Assembly: GCA_947473355.1 (NCBI GenBank)
Contig: CANJCQ010000020.1
Coordinates: 1 to 53,380 of the forward strand
Source of the DNA: Sphingomonadaceae bacterium
Lineage (GTDB): Bacteria > Pseudomonadota > Alphaproteobacteria > Sphingomonadales > Sphingomonadaceae
Length of the DNA stretch: 53,380 nt
Direction of reading: 5' to 3'
Below, piece by piece: positions 1 to 8,594 of this stretch. The notes under the pieces were generated by a model. That model saw only the letters and a list, made by a program, of their open reading frames with translations, was not told where the DNA came from and searched no databases. Position numbers and translations under genes: made by a program. How positions within the stretch are numbered: the first letter of the stretch is position 1; the number at the start of each line of letters is the position of its first letter.

Positions 1-146
1 ACGGGGCGATAAGCCCAGCGCCCCCCCGAAAATCCCTGACGGTCCAGCACCAAAAGGCCTCAAACACCCCAGAACCTCGACCCGGTAGCTTGACGACCCG
101 GTCAAACGCCCAAACTCAACCGAAAATCGTGATTGTTCGAGGTGGC
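1..146. other. Unassigned segment beyond a gene truncation
   Basis: No convincing reading frame or RNA is visible. The segment begins where homology of the minus-strand CsgG-like gene stops, so it is foreign to that gene: either the end of an inserted element or sequence brought in by a deletion. I see no recognisable terminal inverted repeat. Confidence 0.3.
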
Positions 147-335
147 CTATTCGCGCCACCACTGGTTATCGGGCTCAACGATTGCGATGGTGCCAAGATT
201 ACGGGTGCAATGCGGAATTTCCCGCGTCCCGCGCGTCTGCGCCTGATGGCCCGATGAACCGCGATCGGCGGCAAGCGCGGGTAGGCTGCCTGCGAGGGCG
301 GCTATGGCAGTGATGCCAATGAACATCTTACGCAT
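147..335 (-). pseudogene. N-terminal remnant of a CsgG/HfaB-family secreted protein
   Basis: The frame encodes 62 residues. A signal peptide with a clean AlaXAla end (SLPALAAD) is followed by a segment containing IPHCTRNLGTIAIVEP and DNQWWRE. From memory, that segment resembles the start of the mature part of CsgG/HfaB-like proteins of sphingomonads, which normally run to well over 200 residues and act in curli or holdfast secretion. Here the frame meets TAG right after WWRE and nothing recognisable follows. I therefore read it as a 3'-truncated gene whose body has been lost. It could instead be a real small secreted protein. The family assignment is from pattern memory and is moderate. Confidence 0.5.
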
Positions 336-478
336 CGCAATCTCCGTGGTTTACTGGCCCCTGCCCGGCTCTTCCAGCATGGCAGCGACGTTGCAATTAT
401 GCCGTCACTTTTAGCTTGACCCTGATACAACGCAATTGGCGAAATTCGACAAGTTCGCTTTGTCGCGGGAATTCCCCG

Positions 479-1327
479 TCACACCCCCATATTGTCAATC
501 AGCCGCGCCTTCCCAATCCGCGCAGCGACCAGCAGCCGGGCGGGCCCATCGCCTGTCCCCTCCAGCGGAGCCAGCGTGTCTGCATCACACAGTTCGGCGT
601 AATCCACCGAAGCAAACCCCACCGCCAGCAGCGCCCGTTGCAAGTCCGCGAGGCAGGCCGCAGCCGCCTCCCCCGCCTGCAGCCGCGCAATTGCCGCCTG
701 CATTGCGCGGGGCAGCGCGGCGGCAACTTCGCGCTCCTCTGCCGACAAGTAAGCATTGCGCGATGACAGGGCCAGCCCATCCGTCTCGCGCACGGTGGGC
801 ACGCCGTAGATGTCGTCTGCATAGGGCCGCGTCAGATCGAGGTCGTGGACCATGCGGCGGATCACAGCCAATTGCTGCCAGTCCTTCTCGCCGAACAAAG
901 CCAAATCGGGCTGGACCTGATTGAACAGTTTGCACACCACAGTGGCGACGCCATCGAAGTGCCCCGGCCGCGCTGCGCCGCAAAGCGGCTCGCTGATCCC
1001 GCTGACCGAGACATTGGTGGCATAACCCGGCGGATACATGGTCGCCACGTCGGGTGCCCAGACCAGCGAAACACCTTCCGCGCGCAGCAAGGCCAGATCC
1101 TGCTCGCGCGGGCGGGGGTAGGAGGCGAGGTCTTCGCCTGCGCCGAACTGGCGGGGATTGACGAAAATCGAGACAGCGACATGCGCCGCATGCGCCCGCG
1201 CCTCGCGCACCAGAGTCAGGTGTCCTTCATGCAGCGCGCCCATGGTCGGCACAAGGGCCAGCGGGCCATCCTGCCGCAAGCGCTCGACTGCCATGCGCAG
1301 TGGAACAAGCTGCTCGATGATTTGCAT
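479..1327 (-). CDS. panC: Pantothenate synthetase
   Basis: PanC (282 aa) condenses pantoate and beta-alanine using ATP to make pantothenate, the precursor of coenzyme A, in the cytosol. The nucleotidyl-transferase signature PTMGALHEGH lies near residue 27, FVNPRQFG near 55, GEKDWQQLAVIRR in the middle, and the SSRNAYLS motif near 180, which binds ATP phosphates. The length matches the family. The frame is open further upstream, but the start at 1327 gives the usual N-terminus (MQIIEQL); an upstream extension would add 54 low-complexity residues. It is divergent from mipZ, with about 93 bp between the two starts. No panB is adjacent in this window. Confidence 0.96.
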   Translation of the reverse strand: MQIIEQLVPLRMAVERLRQDGPLALVPTMGALHEGHLTLVREARAHAAHVAVSIFVNPRQFGAGEDLASYPRPREQDLALLRAEGVSLVWAPDVATMYPPGYATNVSVSGISEPLCGAARPGHFDGVATVVCKLFNQVQPDLALFGEKDWQQLAVIRRMVHDLDLTRPYADDIYGVPTVRETDGLALSSRNAYLSAEEREVAAALPRAMQAAIARLQAGEAAAACLADLQRALLAVGFASVDYAELCDADTLAPLEGTGDGPARLLVAARIGKARLIDNMGV

Positions 1328-1420
1328 GATGCCCCTGCTTTCGCCTATGATCTCCGCACGCCGCCTGCCTAGCGCCGGACGGCCAGCCATTCCACTGTTT
1401 TGAGAAAGCGAATTGCCCCC

Positions 1421-2233
1421 GTGTCTGCGCACCGCATTGTTTTCGCCAATGAAAAAGGCGGCACTGGCAAATCGACGACGGCTGTCCACATCGGCGTGGC
1501 GCTGGCCTATCGCGGCGCCAGAGTCGCAGCGATCGATCTCGATCCGCGCCAGCGCACACTATACCGCTATCTGGAAAACCGCGCCGAGACCGAGCGGCGC
1601 CGCGGCGTGACCCTGCCCGGCCCGCGCTTTGCCGTGTTTGAGGGCGATTCTATCGATGGGCTTGAGGAACTGGCGGCAGAACTGGGCAAGGATGCCGATT
1701 TCCTGCTGTTTGACACGCCCGGCCGCGACGATCCTTTCGCCCGCCACGCCGCGACCTCGGCCGATACGCTGGTGACCCCGCTCAATGACAGTTTCGTCGA
1801 TTTTGACCTGATCGGCCAGGTCGATGCCGAAACCTTCAAGATCCGCCGCCTGTCGTTCTATGCCGAGTTGATCTGGGAAGCGCGCAAGAAGCGGGCCATG
1901 GCCACGATCAAGGACCAGAAGCGCGAGATGGACTGGGTAGTGGTGCGCAACCGCACCCAGCACATCGAGGCGCGCAACCAGAAGCGGCTTCAAAGCGCAC
2001 TGGGCGAACTTTCCAAGCGGGTCGGCTTCCGCATCGCCAATGGCCTTTCGGAGCGCGTGATCTATCGCGAGCTGTTTCCCTCGGGGCTGACTCTGCTCGA
2101 CAAGGGCCATCTGGGCGAGCTCGGCACCAGCCACCTCGTCGCCCGGCAGGAACTGCGCGCATTGCTCGCGGGGCTCAATCTGCCGCTGGTGGCCATGCCG
2201 CAGAGCGAACTGGCGCTGGCCGAAAGCGCATGA
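1421..2233 (+). CDS. mipZ: MipZ division-plane positioning ATPase (ParA/MinD family)
   Basis: MipZ is a ParA-type ATPase that forms a bipolar gradient through ParB and inhibits FtsZ away from midcell; it replaces MinCD in many alphaproteobacteria. The deviant Walker A motif KGGTGKST is at residues 12-19, then AAIDLDPRQRTLYRY, which matches the DLRQRT region of Caulobacter MipZ. DTPGRDD, the segment PLNDSFVDFD and the C-terminal RVIYRELFPSGLTLLD are also MipZ signatures that separate it from plasmid ParA. I chose the GTG at 1421 (270 aa); a TTG at 1400 would add seven residues. It is first in an operon with the J-domain gene (4-nt gap) and the phosphomutase. No parB is nearby. Confidence 0.92.
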   Translation: MSAHRIVFANEKGGTGKSTTAVHIGVALAYRGARVAAIDLDPRQRTLYRYLENRAETERRRGVTLPGPRFAVFEGDSIDGLEELAAELGKDADFLLFDTPGRDDPFARHAATSADTLVTPLNDSFVDFDLIGQVDAETFKIRRLSFYAELIWEARKKRAMATIKDQKREMDWVVVRNRTQHIEARNQKRLQSALGELSKRVGFRIANGLSERVIYRELFPSGLTLLDKGHLGELGTSHLVARQELRALLAGLNLPLVAMPQSELALAESA

Positions 2234-2237
2234 AGCC

Positions 2238-2528
2238 ATGCTGAAGCTGCTATGGCTGGTCTTGCTGGTGTCGCTCGCCTGCAAGCTGTTCTTCCGGCGC
2301 TGGCCGTGGGAGCTGCTCGGCATGCCGCATGCCACACCGGAACTGGAGCGGGCGCGCGCCCTGCTGGGGGTGCGCCGTGACGCCAGCCGGACCCAGATAC
2401 TTGAGGCGCACAAGCGCTATATCGCGGTAGTCCATCCCGATCGCGGCGGCACCAACGATCAGGTCTACGAGGCCAATGCCGCGCGCGATTTGCTGCTCAG
2501 AGGCCTGACAGCAAATATTCCGGAGTAA
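2238..2528 (+). CDS. Small membrane-anchored J-domain protein
   Basis: The product is 96 residues. Residues 1-19 form one hydrophobic segment and residues 40-92 form a C-terminal J domain with the essential HPD triad at 66-68. The order, membrane helix then J domain, is that of the TIM14/Pam18-like DnaJ proteins common in alphaproteobacteria; such proteins stimulate an Hsp70 ATPase at a membrane. There is no zinc-finger or substrate-binding region, so it is a co-chaperone and not DnaJ proper. It starts 4 nt after mipZ and ends 2 nt before the phosphomutase, so all three are very likely co-transcribed. Its client is unknown. Confidence 0.85.
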   Translation: MLKLLWLVLLVSLACKLFFRRWPWELLGMPHATPELERARALLGVRRDASRTQILEAHKRYIAVVHPDRGGTNDQVYEANAARDLLLRGLTANIPE

Positions 2529-2530
2529 AC

Positions 2531-3946
2531 ATGACTCACACATTCCACCCCACCACTTTGCGCGAATACGATATCCGCGGCATCATCGGCGAAACGCTGG
2601 GGGCTGATGACGCCCGCGCGATTGGCCGGGGTTTTGCCACTCTGCTGCGCCGCGCGCGCGGCGACGCGGTCCGCAGCACGGTCGCGGTCGGCTATGATGG
2701 CCGGGTCAGCTCGGTGATGCTGGAGGAAGCGCTGGTCGAAGGGCTCAATGCCAGCGGCGTCGATGTCGTTCGGGTCGGCATGGGGCCGACGCCGATGCTC
2801 TATTACGCCGAAGCATCAGCCCCAGAAATAGATGGCGGCATTCAGATAACCGGCAGCCACAATCCCGTAAACTACAATGGCTTCAAGCTGGTATTCCAGG
2901 GCGCGCCGTTTTTTGGCGCGGATATTCTCCGCCTTGGTCGGATGGCTGAAGCGGGTGACTGGCTCGAGGGAGAGGGCAAGTCCGAGCGCCGCGAGGTCCT
3001 CGCAGCTTATATCGACCGCGTGATCGAGGGGCTGGCCGGGATCAGCCACGATGCGCTGTCCGCGCTGCGGATCGGCTGGGACTCGGGCAATGGCGCGGCG
3101 GGCCCCGCGCTCGAATTGCTGACTTCCAAGATTCCTGGTGAGCATCATCTTCTCTTCACTGAGGTCGACGGCACATTTCCGAACCACCATCCGGATCCGA
3201 CCGAGGAGAAGAATCTGGCAGACCTCAAAGCGCTGGTCGCGGAGAAGAAGCTCGATTTTGGAGTGGCATTCGATGGCGACGGCGACCGGATCGGCGCGAT
3301 TGACGGCGAGGGCCGGGGGATCTGGGGCGACCAATTGTTGATGATCTATGCCGAAGACCTGCTGCGGATGGTCCCCGGATCGACAGTTATCGCCGATGTG
3401 AAGGCTTCAGGCGCACTTTTCGAGAAAGTGGCGGCGCTGGGAGGGAAACCACTTATGTGGAATACCGGACACAGCCTGATTAAATCCAAAATGAAAGAAA
3501 CTGGCGCGCCGCTGGCCGGCGAAATGAGCGGTCACGTGTTCTTCAAGCACGAATACTATGGCTATGACGACGCGCTCTATGCCGCCATCCGCCTGATCGC
3601 TGCCTCGGCCCGGCTGGGCAAATCGGTGACCCAGCTGCGCGGCGAGATGCCAGCGCTGGTCAACACGCCGGAAATGCGCTTCCAGGTCGATGAAGCTCGC
3701 AAGTTCGCGGTGATCGTCGAAATCAAGGAACGGCTGGCCGCGGCAGGGGCGGACGTCAACAGCACCGACGGCGTGCGGGTTTCAACCGCAGACGGCTGGT
3801 GGCTGCTGCGCGCCTCGAACACCCAGGACGTGCTGGTGGCGCGGGCTGAGAGCAAGGACCAGGCCGGGCTCGACCGGTTGATGGAACAGATCGACGGGCA
3901 GCTGGCTGCGTCAGGTTTGGAGCGGGGTGAGCCGGCGGGGCATTAA
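2531..3946 (+). CDS. Phosphomannomutase/phosphoglucomutase
   Basis: This is a 471-aa alpha-D-phosphohexomutase that interconverts hexose 1- and 6-phosphates through a phosphoserine, supplying sugar nucleotides for exopolysaccharide and lipopolysaccharide. The phosphoserine loop ITGSHNP has Ser109; the metal loop DGDGDR is near residue 247; the sugar-binding loop GEMSGH is near 335; and the C-terminal phosphate-binding region (RASNTQDVLVARAE) is intact. It resembles AlgC/PgmG proteins, which accept both mannose and glucose phosphates; substrate preference cannot be read here. It is last in the mipZ operon, and its TAA overlaps the stop of the convergent gene by 3 bp within a shared TTAA. Confidence 0.93.
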   Translation: MTHTFHPTTLREYDIRGIIGETLGADDARAIGRGFATLLRRARGDAVRSTVAVGYDGRVSSVMLEEALVEGLNASGVDVVRVGMGPTPMLYYAEASAPEIDGGIQITGSHNPVNYNGFKLVFQGAPFFGADILRLGRMAEAGDWLEGEGKSERREVLAAYIDRVIEGLAGISHDALSALRIGWDSGNGAAGPALELLTSKIPGEHHLLFTEVDGTFPNHHPDPTEEKNLADLKALVAEKKLDFGVAFDGDGDRIGAIDGEGRGIWGDQLLMIYAEDLLRMVPGSTVIADVKASGALFEKVAALGGKPLMWNTGHSLIKSKMKETGAPLAGEMSGHVFFKHEYYGYDDALYAAIRLIAASARLGKSVTQLRGEMPALVNTPEMRFQVDEARKFAVIVEIKERLAAAGADVNSTDGVRVSTADGWWLLRASNTQDVLVARAESKDQAGLDRLMEQIDGQLAASGLERGEPAGH

Positions 3947-5220
3947 GTCAGAACCACAGCCACCGCCCCAAGCACCGCCGCAGCACTCACCCCCAGCACC
4001 AGCGCAGCCGGCCATGCGCGCCGCCATCCTGCTATGCTCATCGCCGCTCCGGCCTTGAACAGGGTGTTGAGCACGACCGGCGGGACCAGCACCAGCCCGG
4101 CTGTGCGCGCAGTCAGGGTTCCCGGCGGCAGGTTGCCCATGGTGATGATGGCGCTGTCGACATCGACCGAGCCTGACAGCGCCAGCACCACGGCCACGCC
4201 GGAATTGCCATAGCGCGCCAGCACCCAGCGCGCGATCAGGGTCATGGCCATGACCAGCACCATCAACAGCAGCGCCGGGCTGAGATCGAACGGGTTCTTG
4301 ACCACGAGCGACGCTGCCGCGCCTGGATAAGCGCGCCGGGCGTGGCGGATAAACCACACTGTGCCAATCAGGCTGACGACCAGCCCCGGCAAGGCCAGCG
4401 GCGCGAAAGTGGAGAGGGCGAATGGGGCGAGCCAGGCCGTGAGCACAATGATCCGCAGGAACATCGTGGCAGATGCTGCGGCGATGGCTGCGTGGAGTAT
4501 CGCATCGGGTTCGGCCGGATCCTTCAAGCGGTGAGCCAGCGCGGCAGTGACGGCGGTTGAGGAGACCATCGAACCGGCTGCCGCCGTGGCAATCGTGCCG
4601 CGCGTGGGCCCGAGCAGCTTTGCGGCGATGTAGCCGAGGAACGAGAAGCCCGAAACCATGGCCACCACAAGCCACAGGCTGCGCGGGTTCCAGGCCTGAA
4701 ATGGCCCATAGGCCTGATCGGGCAACAGCGGCAGGATCACCACGGCGATCAAGGCAAAGCGGGCCGTCGCCGCGACCTCGGCCTCATTGAGCCGCCCGAC
4801 GAACCGGTGAAGCTGGCTGCGCATCGCCAGCAGCAGGGCCATCGACACCGCAATCGCAGTTGCTATCTGCGGGCGTCCCGTGGCCGCAAGCAGGCCGCAG
4901 GCCAGCGTCAGCAGGCCAACGACGCTGGCGGTGCCGCTGAGCGAATCGCCCCTCGTCGATGTTCGGTAATAGCCGATGATGATGAGCGCTGCGGCAGCGG
5001 CGAGCATGATCGTGGCAATCGGGCCTGAGCCGTCCGACAGCGTTCCGGCAACGCCGCCGGTCAGGCCAAGCAGGCCGAAAGTGCGGAAACCGGCGAATCG
5101 GCTTCCCGGTTCATCCTGCCGCTGGGCCCAGCCGCGCTGGAGTCCGACGAGCAGGCCAAGGGCCAGCGCGAGGGCCAGTCCGCTCAGTTCTTGCAGGTCT
5201 ATGGCACTGGTCAAGCCCAT
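3943..5220 (-). CDS. MgtC/SapB-like integral membrane protein (DUF4010)
   Basis: The protein is 425 residues with about 12 hydrophobic segments. The N-terminal third has the MgtC/SapB pattern (LALALGLLVGLQRGW, then FRTFGLLGLTGG) and the rest matches DUF4010, including a GSVDVDSAIITM motif in the C-terminal part. The family is found widely in proteobacterial inner membranes; its transport substrate is not established. The start at 5220 gives MGLTSAIDLQEL; an open frame continues upstream but reads antisense through the helicase gene. It converges on the phosphomutase with a 4-nt overlap and is divergent from the helicase. Confidence 0.85.
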   Translation of the reverse strand: MGLTSAIDLQELSGLALALALGLLVGLQRGWAQRQDEPGSRFAGFRTFGLLGLTGGVAGTLSDGSGPIATIMLAAAAALIIIGYYRTSTRGDSLSGTASVVGLLTLACGLLAATGRPQIATAIAVSMALLLAMRSQLHRFVGRLNEAEVAATARFALIAVVILPLLPDQAYGPFQAWNPRSLWLVVAMVSGFSFLGYIAAKLLGPTRGTIATAAAGSMVSSTAVTAALAHRLKDPAEPDAILHAAIAAASATMFLRIIVLTAWLAPFALSTFAPLALPGLVVSLIGTVWFIRHARRAYPGAAASLVVKNPFDLSPALLLMVLVMAMTLIARWVLARYGNSGVAVVLALSGSVDVDSAIITMGNLPPGTLTARTAGLVLVPPVVLNTLFKAGAAMSIAGWRRAWPAALVLGVSAAAVLGAVAVVLT

Positions 5221-5307
5221 CCCGCTGCCTTCGGCCAGAGCTCTGCCGCACGCAAGGGGGGATGCGCGCTTGGCTGCGGCATGCAGCTGCGCCACAGTAT
5301 GCGTGCC

Positions 5308-7761
5308 ATGCCTGTCTCTGCCCCACTTCCGCCCGAAATCACTGCCTGGTTCACCGCGCGCGGCTGGCGGGTGCGGCGGCATCAGCTGGAGATGCTCGCC
5401 GCCGACCTTGCTGGGCACCACGCGCTGTTGGTGGCCGATACCGGGGCGGGCAAGACGCTGGCTGGGTTCCTGCCGACGCTGGCCGCCTTCGCCCCGTCGC
5501 GGCTGGGTGGCGATCCGCCGCCAGATGGCCTGCACACGCTCTATGTCTCGCCACTCAAAGCGCTGGCGCACGACGTGCAGCGGGGTCTCATGGCGCCGAT
5601 TGACGAGATCGGGCTCCCGATCCGGGTCGAAACCCGCAGCGGCGATACGCCGAGCGACCGCAAGGCCCGTCAGCGCGCGCGGCCGCCGCATGTGCTGCTG
5701 ACGACGCCCGAATCCTTGTCGCTGCTGTTGACCTATCCCGAGACTGCGCAGCTGTTCTCGACGCTGCAGCGCGTGGTGATCGACGAGGTGCATGCCTTTG
5801 CCACCGGCAAGCGCGGCGATCTGCTGGCGCTGGCCCTCTCCCGGCTTCAGACATTGGCGCCACAAATGCGGCGCGCTGCGCTGTCAGCCACTGTAGCTGA
5901 CCCGGAAGCGTTTCGTGGCTGGCTCGCGCCCCAAATCTATCATGATGTGCGGGATATCGATAGCGTCGCACTGGTCGAAGGCGAGGCCGGGGCCGCGCCC
6001 GAGGTGGCGATCATGCTGCCGGAAGCGCGAACAGTGCCGTGGAGCGGGCACGCGGCGACATGGGCGATCCCGCAGCTCTATCAAGCGATCCGCGAGAACC
6101 GCACCACGCTGGTTTTCGCCAACACGCGCTTTCTGGCCGAATATCTGTTCTCGCTGCTGTGGGATGCCAATGAGGACAAGCTGCCGATCGGCATTCACCA
6201 CGGCTCGCTGTCAAAAGAGGCGCGGCGCAAGGTGGAGGGGGCAATGGCGCGGGGCGAATTGCGGGCGCTGGTCTGTACCGCCAGCCTCAATCTGGGGGTC
6301 GACTGGGTCGATATCGATCTGGTGGTGCAGATGGGCGCGCCCAAGGGGAGCTCGCGGCTGCTCCAGCGGATCGGGCGCGCGGGGCATCAGCTCGACACTC
6401 CCAGCCGCGCGCTGCTGGTGCCGGGCAACCGCTTCGAATTTCTCGAGGCGATGGCGGCGCAGGATGCTGTCAACGAAGGCCAGCGCGATGGCGAGGACTT
6501 TCGCCCCGGCGCGCTCGATGTGCTGGCGCAGCATGTCATGGGCCTGGCCTGCGCGGGTCCGTTTGATGAGGCTGACCTGCTGGCGGAATTGCGGACGTCG
6601 CTGGCCTACGCCTGGCTCGATGCGCCGACTCTGGCACGGGTGCTCGATTTCGTGGCGACCGGCGGCTATTCGCTGCGCGCCTATGACCGGTTCCGGCGGA
6701 TCGTGCGAGACAAGGATGGCACCTGGCGGCTGACTCATCCCGAGCAGTCGCATCGCCACCGGATGAATGCCGGGATCATTGTCGATTCCGAAATGCTCGA
6801 TGTGCGTTTCCGGAACGGGCGTTCACTGGGCCGGGTCGAGGAGCAGTTCGGGGCCGGGCTCAAGCCAGGGGATACCTTCCGCTTTGCCGGCATGGATCTG
6901 GAAGTCGAGGCAATTCGCGATCTGGAGCTGGTGGTGCGCGCGGCGAAGCGATCTGCCCAGATTCCAAGTTACATGGGCGCACGCATGCCGCTGACCACGC
7001 ATCTGGGCGAGCGGGTGCGCGCCATGTTGCAGAACCGGGCTGGATGGGGCCGGTTTCCCGACGACGTGCGCGAGTGGCTGGAGATGCAGGACTGGCGCAG
7101 CCACATGCCGGGGCCGGGACGCCTGTTGGTCGAAAGCTTCCCCCATGCAAGCCTCGAATATACCGCTTTTTACACTTTCGAGGGCTGGAACGCGAACCAG
7201 TCGCTGGGCATGCTGATCACGCGGCGGATGGAGGACCAGGGGCTTTCCCCACTGGGCTTCGTTGCCAATGACTATGCGCTGGCGGTGTGGGGCCTGAAGA
7301 GGGTCAGCGATCCGGCCTTGCTGCTTTCGCCCGATATATTGACCCACGAATTCATCGACTGGGTGCAGCAATCATATCTGCTACGCCGGGCCTTTCGCGA
7401 GGTGGCAGTGATTTCGGGGCTGGTTGAGCGGCAGCATCCGGGCAAACGCAAGTCGGGTCGCCAGGTCACTTTCTCGACTGACCTCATTTTCGATGTGCTG
7501 GTGCGGCATGAGCCCGATCATCTGCTGATCGAGGCAGCCTGGGCCGATGCGCGCACGCGGCTGACCGATGTCGCCCGGGTGGCTGATGTGCTGGAGCGGG
7601 CGGCGCGCGAGATCGATCATGTGCTGCTCGATCGGGTGAGCCCGCTGGCGGTGCCGCTGCTGTCGATGATCGGGCGTGAGAGCCTGCCTGCGGGTATGGC
7701 TGACGACGAGCTGTTGGTCGAGGCGGAGAGTCTTGCGGCGGCGGCGATGCGGGCAGGGTGA
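5308..7761 (+). CDS. Ligase-associated DEXH-box DNA helicase (Lhr family)
   Basis: The product is 817 residues, the usual size of the Lhr-type helicases that accompany ATP-dependent DNA ligase systems. Motif I is ADTGAGKT (about residue 45), motif II is DEVH, motif III is SAT, then the second RecA domain with the RIGRAGH motif VI, followed by the winged-helix and C-terminal Lhr core regions. These enzymes unwind 3'-tailed duplexes and take part in DNA damage responses. The start at 5308 is chosen because the upstream extension is antisense to the neighbour. In many genomes the gene sits with a ligase, an exonuclease and a phosphoesterase; none is adjacent here. Confidence 0.92.
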   Translation: MPVSAPLPPEITAWFTARGWRVRRHQLEMLAADLAGHHALLVADTGAGKTLAGFLPTLAAFAPSRLGGDPPPDGLHTLYVSPLKALAHDVQRGLMAPIDEIGLPIRVETRSGDTPSDRKARQRARPPHVLLTTPESLSLLLTYPETAQLFSTLQRVVIDEVHAFATGKRGDLLALALSRLQTLAPQMRRAALSATVADPEAFRGWLAPQIYHDVRDIDSVALVEGEAGAAPEVAIMLPEARTVPWSGHAATWAIPQLYQAIRENRTTLVFANTRFLAEYLFSLLWDANEDKLPIGIHHGSLSKEARRKVEGAMARGELRALVCTASLNLGVDWVDIDLVVQMGAPKGSSRLLQRIGRAGHQLDTPSRALLVPGNRFEFLEAMAAQDAVNEGQRDGEDFRPGALDVLAQHVMGLACAGPFDEADLLAELRTSLAYAWLDAPTLARVLDFVATGGYSLRAYDRFRRIVRDKDGTWRLTHPEQSHRHRMNAGIIVDSEMLDVRFRNGRSLGRVEEQFGAGLKPGDTFRFAGMDLEVEAIRDLELVVRAAKRSAQIPSYMGARMPLTTHLGERVRAMLQNRAGWGRFPDDVREWLEMQDWRSHMPGPGRLLVESFPHASLEYTAFYTFEGWNANQSLGMLITRRMEDQGLSPLGFVANDYALAVWGLKRVSDPALLLSPDILTHEFIDWVQQSYLLRRAFREVAVISGLVERQHPGKRKSGRQVTFSTDLIFDVLVRHEPDHLLIEAAWADARTRLTDVARVADVLERAAREIDHVLLDRVSPLAVPLLSMIGRESLPAGMADDELLVEAESLAAAAMRAG

Positions 7762-7810
7762 TCGTCCCGGAACAGCCGGGCCTTGGCCGATGAGCACACC
7801 CAACCATATT

Positions 7811-7942
7811 CGTCATCCTGAACCTGTTTCAGGATCCATTGTGCCGTACGCTCCGCGTTTTCCGGCGAGATGCAATCTAGAGTGTTTCCGGCACTGGCGG
7901 AATTGGCCGAGAGATGGGTCCTGAAACAAGTTCAGGATGACG
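7811..7942. repeat. REP-like inverted element, family A, copy 1
   Basis: Two arms of about 26 bp in inverted orientation (7811-7836 and 7917-7942) enclose about 80 bp. Each arm contains a smaller palindrome, CCTGAAnnnGTTTCAGG-like. The same arms recur at 15549-15688 and 45323-45462. All three copies are intergenic and near gene ends, as expected for REP/REPIN elements. Confidence 0.85.
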
Positions 7943-7994
7943 AATTTTGATCGGGCAGTTCAAATCCAATTGCCCTGACCGGAATGGCGAGCAA

Positions 7995-8024
7995 CAAAAA
8001 AGGGGCGGATCGCTCCGCCCCTTT
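7995..8024 (-). terminator. Rho-independent terminator of the tonB operon
   Basis: On the minus strand a stem GGGGCGGA / TCCGCCCC with a 4-nt loop is followed by six T residues. It lies 41 nt beyond the stop of the last exbD gene, so it should end the tonB-exbB-exbD-exbD transcript. Confidence 0.85.
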
Positions 8025-8064
8025 CCAATTCGATTTACGCTGCCATCGTTACTCGGTGCCCGCT

Positions 8065-8520
8065 TTACTGGGCTTTTCCGGCGTTGGGGGACTTGTTGAA
8101 TTCTGAGTAAGCCTCGTTGCCAACGAAGCCAAACTTGGTGACCTTCGACTGCTTGATGATGTTGATCACCTTGGACGAAAGCTCGTAGCCGGCTTCGGAT
8201 TCGGGCTGGAATTGCAGTTCGGGCTCTGGGACCATGACCCGAGTCTGATCGAGCAACGACACCAGTTGGCTACCGTCAATCACGCCGGTGTTCCAGGCCA
8301 GCGTGCCATCTGCAGTAATCACCAGCTTGTTGCGCACCGGGTTGACCGGCGGCGTCGAGTTCGGCGGCGCAGGCGGCGGCAGATCGATATCGAGCGAGTG
8401 GGTTGCAACCGGGATGGTGATGATGAACATGATAAGCAGAACGAGCATGACGTCGATCAACGGCGTCGTGTTCATTTCCATCATCGGCGAACCATCGTCC
8501 TTGCCGCCTGACATTGACAT
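8065..8520 (-). CDS. exbD: ExbD/TolR-family energy-coupling protein (distal copy)
   Basis: The product is 151 residues. A short cytoplasmic N-terminus contains MEMNTTPLIDVMLVLLIMFII, in which the conserved Asp of the single transmembrane helix carries protons. A periplasmic domain follows. ExbD and ExbB form the proton-driven motor that powers TonB-dependent outer-membrane transport. It is the last of four minus-strand genes. This copy has a proline-rich linker (LPPPAPPNSTPPVN) after the helix and a shorter C-terminal domain than the proximal copy, so the two may have different partners. Confidence 0.93.
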   Translation of the reverse strand: MSMSGGKDDGSPMMEMNTTPLIDVMLVLLIMFIITIPVATHSLDIDLPPPAPPNSTPPVNPVRNKLVITADGTLAWNTGVIDGSQLVSLLDQTRVMVPEPELQFQPESEAGYELSSKVINIIKQSKVTKFGFVGNEAYSEFNKSPNAGKAQ

Positions 8521-8594
8521 GGGAATATACTCCTGAGACTAAAATCGCTGTGTCCTGTGCAGCCACTGGGCATTGCGGTGCGCAGGGGCGTTAC

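Larger units (their letters stand above)
7762..8064. other. Gene-free stretch with a REP element and a terminator
   Basis: About 300 bp between the helicase and the exbD genes. It contains an inverted-repeat element of family A (7811-7942) and the terminator of the TonB operon (7995-8024). I see no reading frame worth calling. Confidence 0.8.

Noticed and set aside
5221..5865. Upstream extension of the MgtC-like minus-strand frame
   Set aside because: It runs antisense to the helicase gene, lacks membrane segments or family similarity, and a proper start exists at 5220.
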